Assembly: GCF_022095695.1 (NCBI RefSeq)
Contig: NZ_JAIFZM010000002.1
Coordinates: forward strand, 248,001-312,000
DNA: 64,000 nt
Source: Oceanobacillus jordanicus
GTDB lineage: Bacteria > Bacillota > Bacilli > Bacillales > Amphibacillaceae
Reading direction: 5' to 3'
Of this stretch, positions 36,729 to 45,592 are shown piece by piece (the first letter of the stretch is position 1; every line of letters starts with the position of its first letter). Both the position numbers and the translations under genes were made by a program. The notes under the pieces were generated by a model, which ran no database searches, was not told the DNA's origin, and was given only the letters and a program-made list of their open reading frames with translations.

Positions 36729-36777
36729 TTGACCGGTTTGGTCATGTGTGGTATATTCAAATGACCAAACTGGTCAA
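36729..36777 (+). promoter_or_regulatory. TetR-type operator pair over a promoter
   Basis: TTGACCGGTTTGGTCA (36729-36744) and TGACCAAACTGGTCAA (36762-36777) are inverted copies with one mismatch; each is itself a TGACC-N5-GGTCA dyad. The promoter TTGACC-N17-TATATT (36729-36734, 36752-36757) lies between and under them. This is the expected site for autorepression by the TetR protein encoded next. Confidence 0.75.
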
Positions 36778-36806
36778 TTGGGTATAAAAGAAAGGAGGTA
36801 ACCATC

Positions 36807-37418
36807 ATATACTCCGTATTTAACAACCTGAAAACAGAAAAACAAGAGCTTATTATAAATTCCGCAACAAAAGAATTTGTGAAAAGCGGATTTGAAAAGG
36901 CGTCAACGAATGAGATTGTAAAAGAGGCAAATATCTCCAAAGGATCATTGTTTAATTATTTTAATAGCAAAAAGGAACTTTATTTTTATTTAATCGAGTA
37001 TGGGGTTCAAGTTGTCGAGCAAATTTATGAGCAAATAGATTTGAATGAAACCGACCTATTTAAAAGAATCGAGAAATTGGGATTAAAAAAATTGCATATC
37101 CAAAGGAAATTTCCTCAAGTATTTGATTTTCTTACTTCATTAGCCCATGAGGAATCTGATGAAGTGAAGGATGATATTCAGCATAAAATTAATTATATCT
37201 TTGAAAGAGGGATTGAAAAACTATATCAGAATATAGACTATTCCAAATTTCGTGAAGGGATTAATGTTCAAAAGGCGATTGACATTCTTAATTGGACAAT
37301 GCTCGGGTTTGCGGAAAGAGCGGTTAATCAATTAGACACCTTTGAAGAAGTAGGAGAGCAATATATCAAAGAATGGGAGAGTTATTCGAAAGTACTGAGG
37401 GATAGCTTTTACAAATGA
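36807..37418 (+). CDS. TetR-family repressor with apparent ATA start codon
   Basis: The conserved TetR N-terminus (YSVFNNLKTEKQELIINSAT, then KEFVKSGFEKASTNEIVKEA) is open only back to ATC-ATA at 36804-36809, with an ideal AGGAGGT at 36793-36799, 7 bases before ATA. No ATG, GTG or TTG occurs there. The first canonical start, GTG at 36879, has no ribosome site and removes 24 residues including part of helix 1. Either ATA initiates, or the start was mutated, or the base is an error. Full length would be ~203 residues. It likely controls the ABC exporter downstream. Confidence 0.75.
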   Translation: MYSVFNNLKTEKQELIINSATKEFVKSGFEKASTNEIVKEANISKGSLFNYFNSKKELYFYLIEYGVQVVEQIYEQIDLNETDLFKRIEKLGLKKLHIQRKFPQVFDFLTSLAHEESDEVKDDIQHKINYIFERGIEKLYQNIDYSKFREGINVQKAIDILNWTMLGFAERAVNQLDTFEEVGEQYIKEWESYSKVLRDSFYK

Positions 37419-37586
37419 AGAAGAAATTTGACATGTTGAAGTTATAAATTTAGCGAAGACCAGAAAGATTATGGCTTAATATAAGGGTTTAGAATGACCT
37501 CAGAATTAATAAAAACAAGTTTGAAAAACGACAATACGAATCATATATTCATCCAAATTTTTTCTTGAAAAAGGGGTGTAAGGATT

Positions 37587-38468
37587 ATGACAAAAATTGT
37601 AAAGGTACAAGGTTTACAAAAAAAATTCGGTAAGTTTCAGGCATTAAGAGACGTAGAATTCTCCGTAAATGCTGGGGAGGTTGTCGGTTTTATTGGTCCC
37701 AATGGGGCTGGGAAATCTACAACAATCCGTATTTTACTTGGAATTATTAATCGGGATGCAGGTAATGCTGAAATATTCGGTAAGGATGTTTGGAAAGAGA
37801 GCATTGAAATTCACAAACGTATTTCTTATGTCCCGGGAGATGTCACGCTGTGGGGAAATCTGACAGGCGGTGAGATTATTGATTTATTTCTTAAATTGCA
37901 TGGTGGAGGAGATAAGCAAAAACGTGACTATTTAATTAAACGTTTTGAATTAGATCCTAAGAAAAAGGCCAAGGGTTATTCTAAAGGAAATCGCCAAAAG
38001 GTGGGTTTGATTGCCGCATTATCTGCTGATTCCGATTTATACATTTTTGATGAACCAACTTCAGGTCTCGATCCTTTAATGGAAGCGATTTTTCAGGAAG
38101 AAGTAGAAAAAATCAAAGAATCAGGTAAATCCATTCTGTTGTCCTCTCATATTTTGAGTGAAGTGGAACGTCTAGCTGATAAGGTTGTCATCATTCGCCA
38201 AGGTGAGATTGTAGAAACCGGTTCCTTGGATGAATTGCGTCACTTGACCCGTTCCACTGTTACGTTGGCTACAGAAGGGGATGTGGCTGAAATGGCTGAT
38301 ATAAGTGGGGTTTTTGATTTCAAACAAAAAGATAATCAAGCCACATTCTCTATTGATAATCAACATCTCAATCGTATTTTAATGGAAGCAAGCAAATTGG
38401 GGGTCAAGAAATTTGAATCCGTACCGCCAACTCTTGAAGATTTGTTTATGCGTCATTATGAAGGATAA
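37587..38468 (+). CDS. ABC transporter ATP-binding protein (drug-export type)
   Basis: A 293-residue ATPase. Walker A is GPNGAGKSTT near residue 38, the signature YSKGNRQKVGLIAAL is near 131, Walker B is LYIFDEPTSGLDPL, and the H-loop is SSHILSEVERLADKV. The C-terminal ~80 residues are the extension typical of DrrA/CcmA-like exporters. It pairs with the permease 25 bp downstream and is governed by the TetR gene upstream, a common multidrug or antibiotic export arrangement. Confidence 0.9.
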   Translation: MTKIVKVQGLQKKFGKFQALRDVEFSVNAGEVVGFIGPNGAGKSTTIRILLGIINRDAGNAEIFGKDVWKESIEIHKRISYVPGDVTLWGNLTGGEIIDLFLKLHGGGDKQKRDYLIKRFELDPKKKAKGYSKGNRQKVGLIAALSADSDLYIFDEPTSGLDPLMEAIFQEEVEKIKESGKSILLSSHILSEVERLADKVVIIRQGEIVETGSLDELRHLTRSTVTLATEGDVAEMADISGVFDFKQKDNQATFSIDNQHLNRILMEASKLGVKKFESVPPTLEDLFMRHYEG

Positions 38469-38493
38469 CTGTCGGAAGGGAGGATGAAATACA

Positions 38494-40107
38494 ATGAAGG
38501 AAAAATTTGCGCGGTGGGATATACTGTTCCTGTTATATCTAAAACGTGATTGGAAAAAAATGATTGTTTGGATTTTAGGAATTGGTTTGTTTTCAGCTGC
38601 TTTTGTTCCAGCGTTTGAAGAGATAGCAAAAGGCGAGGGATTTCTGGGGATGTTCGAAACATTGCAAAACCCTGCTATGATAGCTATGGTAGGTCCTACG
38701 CCAATTGAATCAGCAACTAGTTATACGTTAGGGGCCATGTATGCGCACGAAATGTTACTATTTTGTGGTTTATTTGCGATGATAATGGCGGCTTTACATG
38801 TGGTAGGACATACTCGTAAAGAAGAGGATCTTGGTCTGACTGAGCTTGTACGCTCATTTCAAATAGGTCGCCAAGCAAACTCTCTGGCTGCAATGGTGGA
38901 AATTGCTTTCATCAACCTTATATTAGCCCTTATTATTGGTGGGGTAATGGTGAGCTTTGGTGCGGATACCATCTCTATTGAAGGTTCCTTTTTATTCGGA
39001 GCTTCCATTGGAATGGCAGGTATTATGGGTGCTGGAATTGCACTCGTTATGGCACAAATTATGCCTACTTCATCCGGAGCAACAGGTTCAACCTTAGGAA
39101 TAATAGGACTGCTTTATATTATTCGTGCAGGGACGGATGTCTCCAATGTTGACTTATCTATAATTAATCCTTTGGGGTGGACATATTTAACTTATCCCTT
39201 TACGGAAAATAACTGGATCCTACTTCTTTTTGTCTTGATTTTCAGTTTAATCATGATGGTCATTGCTTTTACCCTTGAAGGGGCCCGCGATATGGGAGCT
39301 GGCTATCTCCCTGAAAGAGATGGTCGAGAAAATGCAAAGAAATCATTGCTGTCTGTTCATGGTTTATTTATTAAGATTAATAAAGGCGTAATGATTAGTT
39401 GGTTAATTGCTTTTGTTATTATGGGTGCGGCCTATGGTTCAATTTATGGAGACATGCGGTCCTTCCTTGGAAGTAATGAAATGATGAGGCAAATGTTCAC
39501 TCAATCAGGCATTTCCATTGAAGAATCATTCACTGGAACGATAATGATGGTCATGATTGGTTTGGTTTCGATATTACCAATTGCCATTGTAAATAAACTC
39601 TTCTCTGAAGAAAGTCGATTACACTTAAGTCAGCTTTACGCTACAAAAGTGACCCGTAGCCAACTTTATTGGACCACTATTGGTCTGGCCATTTTTGCAG
39701 GTTTAGTGGGGATTTTATTAGCTGCAGGCGGTCTTGGTGGTATAGCTATCGCAGCGATGGGGGATAAGTCAACGATGGGTATACTTGATTTTCTTGCTTC
39801 TGGCTTCAACTTTTTACCATCCGTACTATTCTTTACTGGTTTGGCAGCTTTAGCTCTCGGCTGGGCACCGAAGCTGGGTAAAGTGGTGTATATCTATCTT
39901 GCCTACTCCTTTTTGCTTAACTACTTTGGAGGTATAGTAGACTTACCAGAATGGTTTTCAAAAACAGCCATTCAGAGCTGGATACCTCGAATGCCAATGG
40001 AAGGTTTTGACGCACCAATCTTTATTACAATCACCGTGATCAGCATCGCCATGATGATCGTTGGTTATCTTGGTTATAATAAACGGGATATGATTGAAGG
40101 GGCCTAA
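38494..40107 (+). CDS. ABC exporter permease, COG3559 polyketide-antibiotic type
   Basis: A 537-residue protein with about 12 membrane helices, twice the size of a usual ABC-2 permease. The N-terminal half contains KRDWKKMIVWILGIGLFSAA and the conserved GPTPIESATSYTLGAMYAHE segment seen in exporters of tylosin/tetronasin-like polyketides. It pairs with the ATPase upstream. GGAGG lies before the ATG. Likely role is efflux of a toxic compound sensed by the TetR protein. Confidence 0.85.
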   Translation: MKEKFARWDILFLLYLKRDWKKMIVWILGIGLFSAAFVPAFEEIAKGEGFLGMFETLQNPAMIAMVGPTPIESATSYTLGAMYAHEMLLFCGLFAMIMAALHVVGHTRKEEDLGLTELVRSFQIGRQANSLAAMVEIAFINLILALIIGGVMVSFGADTISIEGSFLFGASIGMAGIMGAGIALVMAQIMPTSSGATGSTLGIIGLLYIIRAGTDVSNVDLSIINPLGWTYLTYPFTENNWILLLFVLIFSLIMMVIAFTLEGARDMGAGYLPERDGRENAKKSLLSVHGLFIKINKGVMISWLIAFVIMGAAYGSIYGDMRSFLGSNEMMRQMFTQSGISIEESFTGTIMMVMIGLVSILPIAIVNKLFSEESRLHLSQLYATKVTRSQLYWTTIGLAIFAGLVGILLAAGGLGGIAIAAMGDKSTMGILDFLASGFNFLPSVLFFTGLAALALGWAPKLGKVVYIYLAYSFLLNYFGGIVDLPEWFSKTAIQSWIPRMPMEGFDAPIFITITVISIAMMIVGYLGYNKRDMIEGA

Positions 40108-40189
40108 TATTGACCAAAAATAAGTGGAGTTTATTCAAGTCCTATTACCAAAGCTTATAAAGTAAACGAATATTGATTGTTTAAAAATC

Positions 40190-40236
40190 AAAAGCCTAAT
40201 TCTCTTTCAATATAGAAGGAATTAGGCTTTTCATAT
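40190..40236 (+). terminator. Terminator of the ABC exporter operon
   Basis: Perfect 12-bp arms AAAAGCCTAATT (40190-40201) and 40220-40231 followed by CATATTTATT. Confidence 0.85.
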
Positions 40237-40540
40237 TTATTCTATAGTGCAGGATAGCGCTAATCTGGGGGAGGGTTAATCTATCACTAACGCTCTTCCG
40301 TTAACGAGCGCGCATTTTTAGAGGACGGGAACTGCGTCCTTGTACATAAAAGGTGATGATGGCGGGGATTAGAGGTTATAAAAGAACAAGGGATTTTGGG
40401 TAGAGTAATTTACTACGGGACAGATTGTGGATTAAGGAAGGTAATTAGATGGTTCATGTTGAAAATATAAGTAATGCCAGAATAACACGCTGGAAATGAA
40501 TTTTAACCAAAGGGATTAACTGTTAAAGGAGGAATAGAAA
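40237..40540. other. 304-bp gap with repeat fragments
   Basis: No gene seen. It has a hairpin AACGCTC...GAGCGC (around 40291-40312), a stretch AAAGAACAAGGGATTT (near 40383) identical to sequence just left of the repeat A copy at 36390, and a GGGACAGATTGTGG fragment (near 40417) related to the TTCCACAATC repeats at 44420 and 46371. Confidence 0.5.
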
Positions 40541-41035
40541 ATGGATGTAAAGACACTTTTGTTACAACAATGGGCAAGCTGCTTGGATGAAGAAGATTGG
40601 TTTCCACCACTTGAAAAAGTGCTAGAGGACATTACTTTTGAACAGGCCATTTGGAAACCAGCTGACGGGGCAATGAATTCTATTTGGGGATTAGTTTGTC
40701 ATTTACTTTTCTTTGAAAAGAGATTTTTGGTGCGGTTTCTTGGTGAAACAGCGAATGAACCACAGGCAGAAAATAATGATGCCACATTTCGATTACCAAC
40801 TGAGACGTTAGAAAATTGGAAGAAAACAAAGCAGGAATACTTTTATGTTCATCGTGAACTCGGAAAAATATTAGCAGTATCAGAACATGAAGATTTGTAT
40901 AGAGAGGTCCCTGGAGAAGATAATTCATTAGTGCTTGAACTGAAGAGTTTAGCAATGCATGACGCATATCATATTGGTCAAATTGTACTCCTCAGTAAAA
41001 TGCAAGGGGCTTGGCCAGAGAAACGCAGCTTTTAA
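40541..41035 (+). CDS. DinB-family protein
   Basis: A 164-residue four-helix-bundle protein of the DinB/YfiT type. LVCHLLFFEKRF supplies one metal-binding histidine and AMHDAYHIGQIVLL the other two, so a metal-binding site is intact. Members act as thiol-dependent transferases (for example on bacillithiol) or have unknown roles. AGGAGG precedes the ATG; the gene stands alone with its own terminator. Confidence 0.82.
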   Translation: MDVKTLLLQQWASCLDEEDWFPPLEKVLEDITFEQAIWKPADGAMNSIWGLVCHLLFFEKRFLVRFLGETANEPQAENNDATFRLPTETLENWKKTKQEYFYVHRELGKILAVSEHEDLYREVPGEDNSLVLELKSLAMHDAYHIGQIVLLSKMQGAWPEKRSF

Positions 41036-41059
41036 CAAAGTTTTCTTAGCTTTACAGTG

Positions 41060-41082
41060 AGCCCCTTATATGGGGCTTTTCT
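41060..41082 (+). terminator. Terminator after DinB gene
   Basis: AGCCCC (41060-41065) pairs with GGGGCT (41072-41077) and TTTTC follows. Confidence 0.75.
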
Positions 41083-41180
41083 ATAATAATGCTGAAGAAT
41101 ATCATTCTAAGAGTGAGCTTCCACCAGAGGGCTCGTACGTGGAATAACATATTAATTTATTGGGAGTAAAAGAAGGATTT

Positions 41181-41338
41181 ATCCCGGTGCAACCGTCCGT
41201 AAGATTCCCACTTCAAAACATGAAGTGAAATAGTGATGTCTATAGTAGGAGTAAACGGACGCTAACACCCCGATTCGTTCAACTAACAATCAGTGGGTGA
41301 AGAAAGAAATTCCCACTGATTGAAGTTTCACTTTATGG
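41181..41338 (+). repeat. Repeat A, full but more diverged copy
   Basis: Starts ATCCCGGTGCAACCGTCCGT and ends GTTTCACTTTAT. The outer arms are intact; the inner right arm is changed (AGTAGGAG instead of AGTGGGAG), and hairpin 2 is CAGTGGG/CCCACTG. It lies between the DinB and monooxygenase genes. Confidence 0.85.
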
Positions 41339-41391
41339 AGGCTAAATGGAATTACCTTATATTACACACTTTTTTAAATGGAGGGATGACA

Positions 41392-41706
41392 TTGAATAAA
41401 TTCGCGTTGTATAACAAGTTTACTGCTGTTGAAGGGAAAAGGGATGCTTTGGCAGAAATGTTGTTGGAGGCAGCAAAGTCGATGGAGGAGATAGATGATT
41501 GTGAGTTGTATGTCGTTAGTTTAGATGATGATAATAAGGACTCCATCTATGTTTACGAGGTTTGGAGTAACGAGAATGCCCATCGCGCTTCCTTATCATT
41601 GGAAGCATCTCAAACATTAATCCAAAAAGCCAAACCGATAATTGCGGGAGTAGAAAAAGTGAATACATCGTCACCTATAGGCGGAAAGGGAATTGCAAGA
41701 GCCTAA
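41392..41706 (+). CDS. Antibiotic-biosynthesis-monooxygenase (ABM) domain protein
   Basis: A ~104-residue protein of the ferredoxin-like ABM fold: FTAVEGKRDALAEMLLEAAK, DCELYVVSLDDDNKDSIYVY, EVWSNENAHRASL. GGAGGG at 41380-41385 places the start at TTG 41392; ATG 41386 is too close to it. ABM proteins are small dimers acting on quinone-like or unknown substrates. It overlaps or abuts the acetyltransferase region downstream. Confidence 0.8.
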   Translation: MNKFALYNKFTAVEGKRDALAEMLLEAAKSMEEIDDCELYVVSLDDDNKDSIYVYEVWSNENAHRASLSLEASQTLIQKAKPIIAGVEKVNTSSPIGGKGIARA

Positions 41707-41758
41707 AAATTTGAGTGAGACACGAAATTCGGAACAAAGCGGCAAGGAGATACAACGT

Positions 41759-42238
41759 ATGCGAATGAGGGCTTTTCAAAGTTCTGATATCAATCAGATG
41801 GTTTCTTTATTTTACGAAACAATACATGCAGTCAACGCACGAGATTACACAGAGGAACAACTTAATGCCTGGGCACCACAAGATGAGATGGATGCGAAGT
41901 TAATAAAATGGAAGGATTCTTTCGTTCGTAACATCACATATATCGCGGAAACAAATGATGAAATTGTTGGATTCGGTGACATGACTCGTAATGGATACCT
42001 AGATCGCCTTTTCGTTCATAAGAATTTTCAGGGACAAGGAATTGCAACGGCGTTAATGAATAAGCTTGAATCTGAAGCAAGGAAAATTGGACTTACGAAA
42101 ATAGAAACTGAGGCGAGTATCACAGCAAAACCATTCTTTGAACGCCGTGGGTATCAGGTAATTGAACCCCAAACTATAGAGCGTAAAGGTATTACATTAA
42201 TAAATTTTAAAATGTCTAAGAGGTTGATATCCGAATAA
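41759..42238 (+). CDS. GNAT-family N-acetyltransferase (intact copy)
   Basis: A 159-residue GNAT. Motif A is LDRLFVHKNFQGQGIATALM (R/Q-x-x-G-x-G/A acetyl-CoA loop), preceded by EIVGFGDMTRNGYLDRL, with a C-terminal PFFERRGYQVIEPQTIERKG. The ATG at 41759 has AAGGAG 9 bases upstream. A near-identical but frameshifted copy lies at 48348. Substrate unknown. Confidence 0.85.
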   Translation: MRMRAFQSSDINQMVSLFYETIHAVNARDYTEEQLNAWAPQDEMDAKLIKWKDSFVRNITYIAETNDEIVGFGDMTRNGYLDRLFVHKNFQGQGIATALMNKLESEARKIGLTKIETEASITAKPFFERRGYQVIEPQTIERKGITLINFKMSKRLISE

Positions 42239-42404
42239 TTTATATAACTACGGATGAGATTGTGGAGATACAGATAGAAAATGATCAAACTTTTCTTTCA
42301 AAGCTACTTTTAAGAAGGTAATATTCACACATTCTCTGAATAGTTATGAACAGTAAATAAATCAGGTTTCAAATGTCAAAACCTATCATAGGAGATGATC
42401 GGAG

Positions 42405-43094
42405 ATGGAAACACTGGTGAATCAAATTGAATTGAATGGACTAACTTTTCAATATCGTGAGAGTGGGGACCCTTCTGCACCACCGCTCGTTGCACTTCAC
42501 GCCTTGGGGAAAAGTGCAGAATCATGGGATCAAGTGGCCGCTGAATTAAAAGGAAAGTACCGCGTTTTAGCTTTAGATCAGCGGGGGCACGGTGGGAGTG
42601 CGAGAACTGATTCATACTCTTTTGAACTGATGTGTAATGACTTGCTTCACTTTGCAAATGCTATGAAATTAGATCAGTTTACTCTAATTGGTCATTCCAT
42701 GGGAGGAACAGTATCCTATCTTTTCTCGGAAGCATTTCCATCAAGGGTAGAACGGTTAATTGTTGAAGACACACCTCCTCCTTTTCCGGATAAGCCAATT
42801 GAAATTCCTACCAAACCTTCTGATGCCCTGCCGTTTGATTGGCTGGTTGTGCCTTCGATTCTACAGCAACTTAATGAACCCAATCCCGAATGGTGGGCGC
42901 GTCTTACTGACATTATCATGCCGACTCTTATTATAGGTGGTAGATCCAGTCATATTCCTCAAAACAAATTGCAAGAGGTTTCTGAGCTTATTCCGACATG
43001 TGAATTTGTAACGATAGAGGATGCTGGACACTTTGTGCATGATGATAATTTACCAGCCTACTTGGATGCCGTTAAAAGTTTTCTTAATTCATGA
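42405..43094 (+). CDS. Alpha/beta-fold hydrolase
   Basis: A 229-residue hydrolase. The oxyanion region PLVALHALGKSAESWDQVA is followed by LALDQRGHGGS, the nucleophile elbow GHSMGG near residue 97 and the catalytic histidine in DAGHFVHDD. The cap region between ~125 and 165 is shortened compared with typical 260-280-residue members, so an internal deletion is possible. Substrate unknown. Confidence 0.82.
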   Translation: METLVNQIELNGLTFQYRESGDPSAPPLVALHALGKSAESWDQVAAELKGKYRVLALDQRGHGGSARTDSYSFELMCNDLLHFANAMKLDQFTLIGHSMGGTVSYLFSEAFPSRVERLIVEDTPPPFPDKPIEIPTKPSDALPFDWLVVPSILQQLNEPNPEWWARLTDIIMPTLIIGGRSSHIPQNKLQEVSELIPTCEFVTIEDAGHFVHDDNLPAYLDAVKSFLNS

Positions 43095-43361
43095 ATTTCC
43101 GAACGCTCTCACAGCATCCTAATTCATATTAAACAATCTGGCGCGATTGCTGAATTGAAACAATCTAACATACTAAGATAATAACTTTCATCTCACATTT
43201 CCGAGACTAAATTTGGACCGAGTAATTCGATCAGCAACAGCCTCGAATAATTGTATCAATCGAGCATGGAGTTCATTTTGCTAAAATTATACCCAATGCT
43301 GCATCTAAGCATACAGCAAGTACCTAAGCGATAGATACAAATTGGGACAGGAGTGATTTTA

Positions 43362-44270
43362 ATGACTAGAAATACTAAACACGTTATTGAAATAACAAAA
43401 AAACATAATCTTATTCTTAATGAAGAAACCATGCAGTTTAATGAATCCGGGCTAGATTTTCAAGTTGTTTTTGCACAAGATGAAAGTGAAACTGAGTGGG
43501 CACTAAGATTGCCTAGGCGTAAAGATGTGATGCCTAGAACAAAGGTAGAAAAACAAGCATTAGATTTGGTGAATCAGTATGTTGAACATTTTCAAGCGCC
43601 AAACTGGATTATTTACACAGATGAGCTAATCGCTTACAGGAAGTTAGATGGTGTGCCAGCAGGAACTATCGATCATAATATAGGCAACTATGTTTGGGAA
43701 ATCGATATTAATAATGTTCCAGAATCGTTTCACAAATCTCTTGGTAGAGTGTTAGCGGAGCTTCATAGCATATCGAGTGACAAAGCCGCAGAACTTGATA
43801 TAGTAGTACACACACCAGAAGAAGCAAGAACGTCAATGAAAAAACGTATGGAGGCTGTAAGAGCAAAGTTTGGTGTAGGGGAGATTCTATGGAACAGATG
43901 GCAAGCATGGATAAATGAAGATGAGATGTGGCCCAAGAAAACAGGACTGATTCATGGGGATGTACATGCCGGACATACTATGATTGATATAGATGCTAAT
44001 GTGACTGGATTAATCGACTGGACTGAAGCTAAAGTTACAGATATTTCGAATGACTTCGTGTTCAACTATAAAGCTTTTGGAGAAGAAGGGTTAGAGGCTC
44101 TAATTTTTGCTTATAAAGAAGCTGGTGGATATTACTGGCCTAAGATGAAAGAGCATATTATTGAACTTGGGGCAGCATATCCAGTTTCAATTGCTGAGTA
44201 TGCATTAGTGTCTGGCGTAAAGGAATATGAACAGATGGCAAAGGAAGCGTTGGGATTGATAAGTTCGTAA
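43362..44270 (+). CDS. Macrolide 2'-phosphotransferase (Mph family)
   Basis: A 302-residue aminoglycoside/macrolide kinase-fold enzyme. [15 protein letters not shown] contains the Brenner motif H-G-D-x-x-x-x-H specific to Mph enzymes, and [20 protein letters not shown] supplies the metal-binding aspartate. [11 protein letters not shown] lies in the N-lobe. It should transfer phosphate from GTP to the 2'-OH of the desosamine of macrolides. AGGAG at 43349-43353 places the ATG at 43362. The Erm gene lies ~260 bp away, convergent. Confidence 0.88.
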   Translation: MTRNTKHVIEITKKHNLILNEETMQFNESGLDFQVVFAQDESETEWALRLPRRKDVMPRTKVEKQALDLVNQYVEHFQAPNWIIYTDELIAYRKLDGVPAGTIDHNIGNYVWEIDINNVPESFHKSLGRVLAELHSISSDKAAELDIVVHTPEEARTSMKKRMEAVRAKFGVGEILWNRWQAWINEDEMWPKKTGLIHGDVHAGHTMIDIDANVTGLIDWTEAKVTDISNDFVFNYKAFGEEGLEALIFAYKEAGGYYWPKMKEHIIELGAAYPVSIAEYALVSGVKEYEQMAKEALGLISS

Positions 44271-44419
44271 GTGGTGTGATACTGTCGTTGGTATTATTCT
44301 TCGTATCTCTGTTTTGACAAAGTGTAAAATTGGTTTTCATACACAAGCAGTAAAGCGATATTGTGAAGGATTTTACTTGAACGGGGAGCGTTAGTTTAAC
44401 AAGACAGGATCTTATGATC

Positions 44420-44445
44420 TTCCACAATCGGGCCAGATTGCGGAA
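44420..44445. repeat. Short palindromic repeat
   Basis: TTCCACAATC (44420-44429) and GATTGCGGAA (44436-44445) form an inverted repeat around GGGCCA. The left part recurs at 46372-46390. Confidence 0.6.
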
Positions 44446-44495
44446 TATAATGCGTGAATAGATTGAGTCTAACAAAGTATCTAAGGGAAATAAGT

Positions 44496-44530
44496 TTAAG
44501 GGGTTGCTCTCAATAAAGCAATCCCCTTAA
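44496..44530. terminator. Hairpin terminator between mph and erm genes
   Basis: TTAAGGGGTTGCT (44496-44508) pairs with AGCAATCCCCTTAA (44517-44530) with one bulge. It is immediately 3' of the convergent erm gene and may serve both sides. Confidence 0.65.
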
Positions 44531-44532
44531 CA

Positions 44533-45267
44533 CTACTTATTAAACAATTTATAACTATTGAAAAGAGATAAAAATTGTTTAAAGTTAACGTTATTTAAGT
44601 CATCTATTTTTGCATGCTTCAAGGCTTGTCTGAACTGATTTTTAGTAAAAAGGACGTGATATTCTTTGTTTACCCATCTATAGACAAACGATTGATATTT
44701 TTTGTAGTCTTTCTTTAAAATCAATGGCTCGTGGCGTTCAAGGACGATTAATATAGAATCCACGCATGGCCTCGGGTGGAAATAAGTTCGAGGCATTTTT
44801 GTGAGGATTTTGATATCCATTTCAACCATCAACAGCAAACCTAAAGCTCGTTTAGTATTTTGTAATCGTTTTGCAAAACCTTTCTCCACGATAAGGTAAC
44901 TAAATTTCGACTGGCTTTCAAAAGCGATTTTTTTGACAATATCAGTACTGATGTTAAAGGGAATATTACCAAATATTTTATAGTCTTTGTTTTTGTGGAA
45001 GTTAAATTTCAGAATATCCGTATGGATAACATTTATATTCTGAAAAGGCTTCACCACTTTTTGGGTGACTTGACACAAGTCCTCATCAATTTCTATAGAA
45101 TGCACCCACCGACTCATTTTGACAAGCTCTTTGGTAAAATGCCCTTTTCCTGATCCGATTTCTATTACGTTATCTTGTTTATTGATACTCGCATGATCCA
45201 ATATTTCTTTTACATGCTTTTTAGAAGTAATAAAATTTTGAGTGTCCTTTGGGTTTTTATGGTTCAT
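44533..45267 (-). CDS. erm: 23S rRNA adenine-N6 dimethyltransferase, Erm(A)-like
   Basis: A 244-residue rRNA methylase giving macrolide-lincosamide-streptogramin B resistance by dimethylating A2058. The SAM-binding motif [12 protein letters not shown] (34-45), the IEIDEDLC acidic loop, and the catalytic motif NIPFN (101-105; the usual tyrosine is F) are present. The N-terminus [20 protein letters not shown] and the tail FNSYKLF are recalled from Erm(A) of staphylococci, and overall it is a clear but diverged relative. Expression should be inducible through the leader described at 45268-45459. Confidence 0.93.
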   Translation of the reverse strand: MNHKNPKDTQNFITSKKHVKEILDHASINKQDNVIEIGSGKGHFTKELVKMSRWVHSIEIDEDLCQVTQKVVKPFQNINVIHTDILKFNFHKNKDYKIFGNIPFNISTDIVKKIAFESQSKFSYLIVEKGFAKRLQNTKRALGLLLMVEMDIKILTKMPRTYFHPRPCVDSILIVLERHEPLILKKDYKKYQSFVYRWVNKEYHVLFTKNQFRQALKHAKIDDLNNVNFKQFLSLFNSYKLFNK

Positions 45268-45352
45268 TATAACCTTCTCCTTGCTGGTTATAATGAACTG
45301 ACATTAAAAGTTCATTATAACCAATTTATTTTTGATCTGGTTGATAATGAAC
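45261..45352 (-). promoter_or_regulatory. erm translational attenuator hairpins
   Basis: Four alternating copies of a 13-14-base arm occur at 45339-45352, 45310-45322, 45286-45298 and 45261-45274 (read GTTCATTAT.AACC and its complement). Pairing 1:2 and 3:4 hides the erm ribosome site (AAGGAG, 45277-45282) and start codon; ribosome stalling in the leader would free pairing 2:3 and expose them. Confidence 0.9.
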
Positions 45353-45385
45353 TCTATTAACGACACATATAGAACAAATTCCCAT
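45326..45385 (-). CDS. Erm leader peptide 2 (19 aa, ErmC/ErmAL2-like)
   Basis: The peptide MGICSICVVNRVHYQPDQK is read from ATG at 45385 with AAAGGAG upstream. It has the same length and pattern as the ErmC leader and the second ErmA leader (MG-x-x-S-I-x-V-I ... YQP). Its C-terminal codons cover hairpin arm 1, so drug-induced stalling at the S-I-C-V-V region would refold the leader. Confidence 0.9.
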   Translation of the reverse strand: MGICSICVVNRVHYQPDQK

Positions 45386-45408
45386 ACTTTTATCTCCTTT
45401 CCATTTTT

Positions 45409-45459
45409 TCAATATGAATGAGATAAAGTAAAATCGACTACTGCTATGCTAGAACACAT
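45409..45459 (-). CDS. Erm leader peptide 1 (16 aa, ErmAL1-like)
   Basis: MCSSIAVVDFTLSHSY starts at ATG 45459 with GGAGGG 7 bases upstream. It closely resembles the first leader peptide of ermA, whose stalling motif is S-I-A-V-V. Presence of both leaders marks this as an ErmA-type, not ErmC-type, regulatory region. Confidence 0.88.
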   Translation of the reverse strand: MCSSIAVVDFTLSHSY

Positions 45460-45495
45460 ATTTGAACCCTCCATGAGTTGCTTTTTATGAAACTG

Positions 45496-45536
45496 ATTAT
45501 ACCTGATTATACCATTTTCGTAAATCAAATGTTCAA
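45496..45536 (-). promoter_or_regulatory. Putative erm promoter
   Basis: On the minus strand two TATAAT hexamers occur 10 bases apart (45511-45506 and 45501-45496) in a tandem GGTATAATCA repeat. A TTGAAC (45536-45531) lies 19 bases before the first. The spacing is loose, so the exact promoter is uncertain. Confidence 0.45.
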
Positions 45537-45592
45537 ATATAGGAAGGTCCTCGTTTGCATGCCTCTTAAAACGGTAAACTCTGTTCCGCAAA

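Noticed and set aside
25309..41338. CRISPR-like array
   Set aside because: The repeats are ~155 bp, thousands of bases apart, with no regular spacers and no cas genes.
44271..44532. A gene between mph and erm
   Set aside because: Only short frames, a palindrome and a terminator are present; no ribosome site or protein-like pattern.
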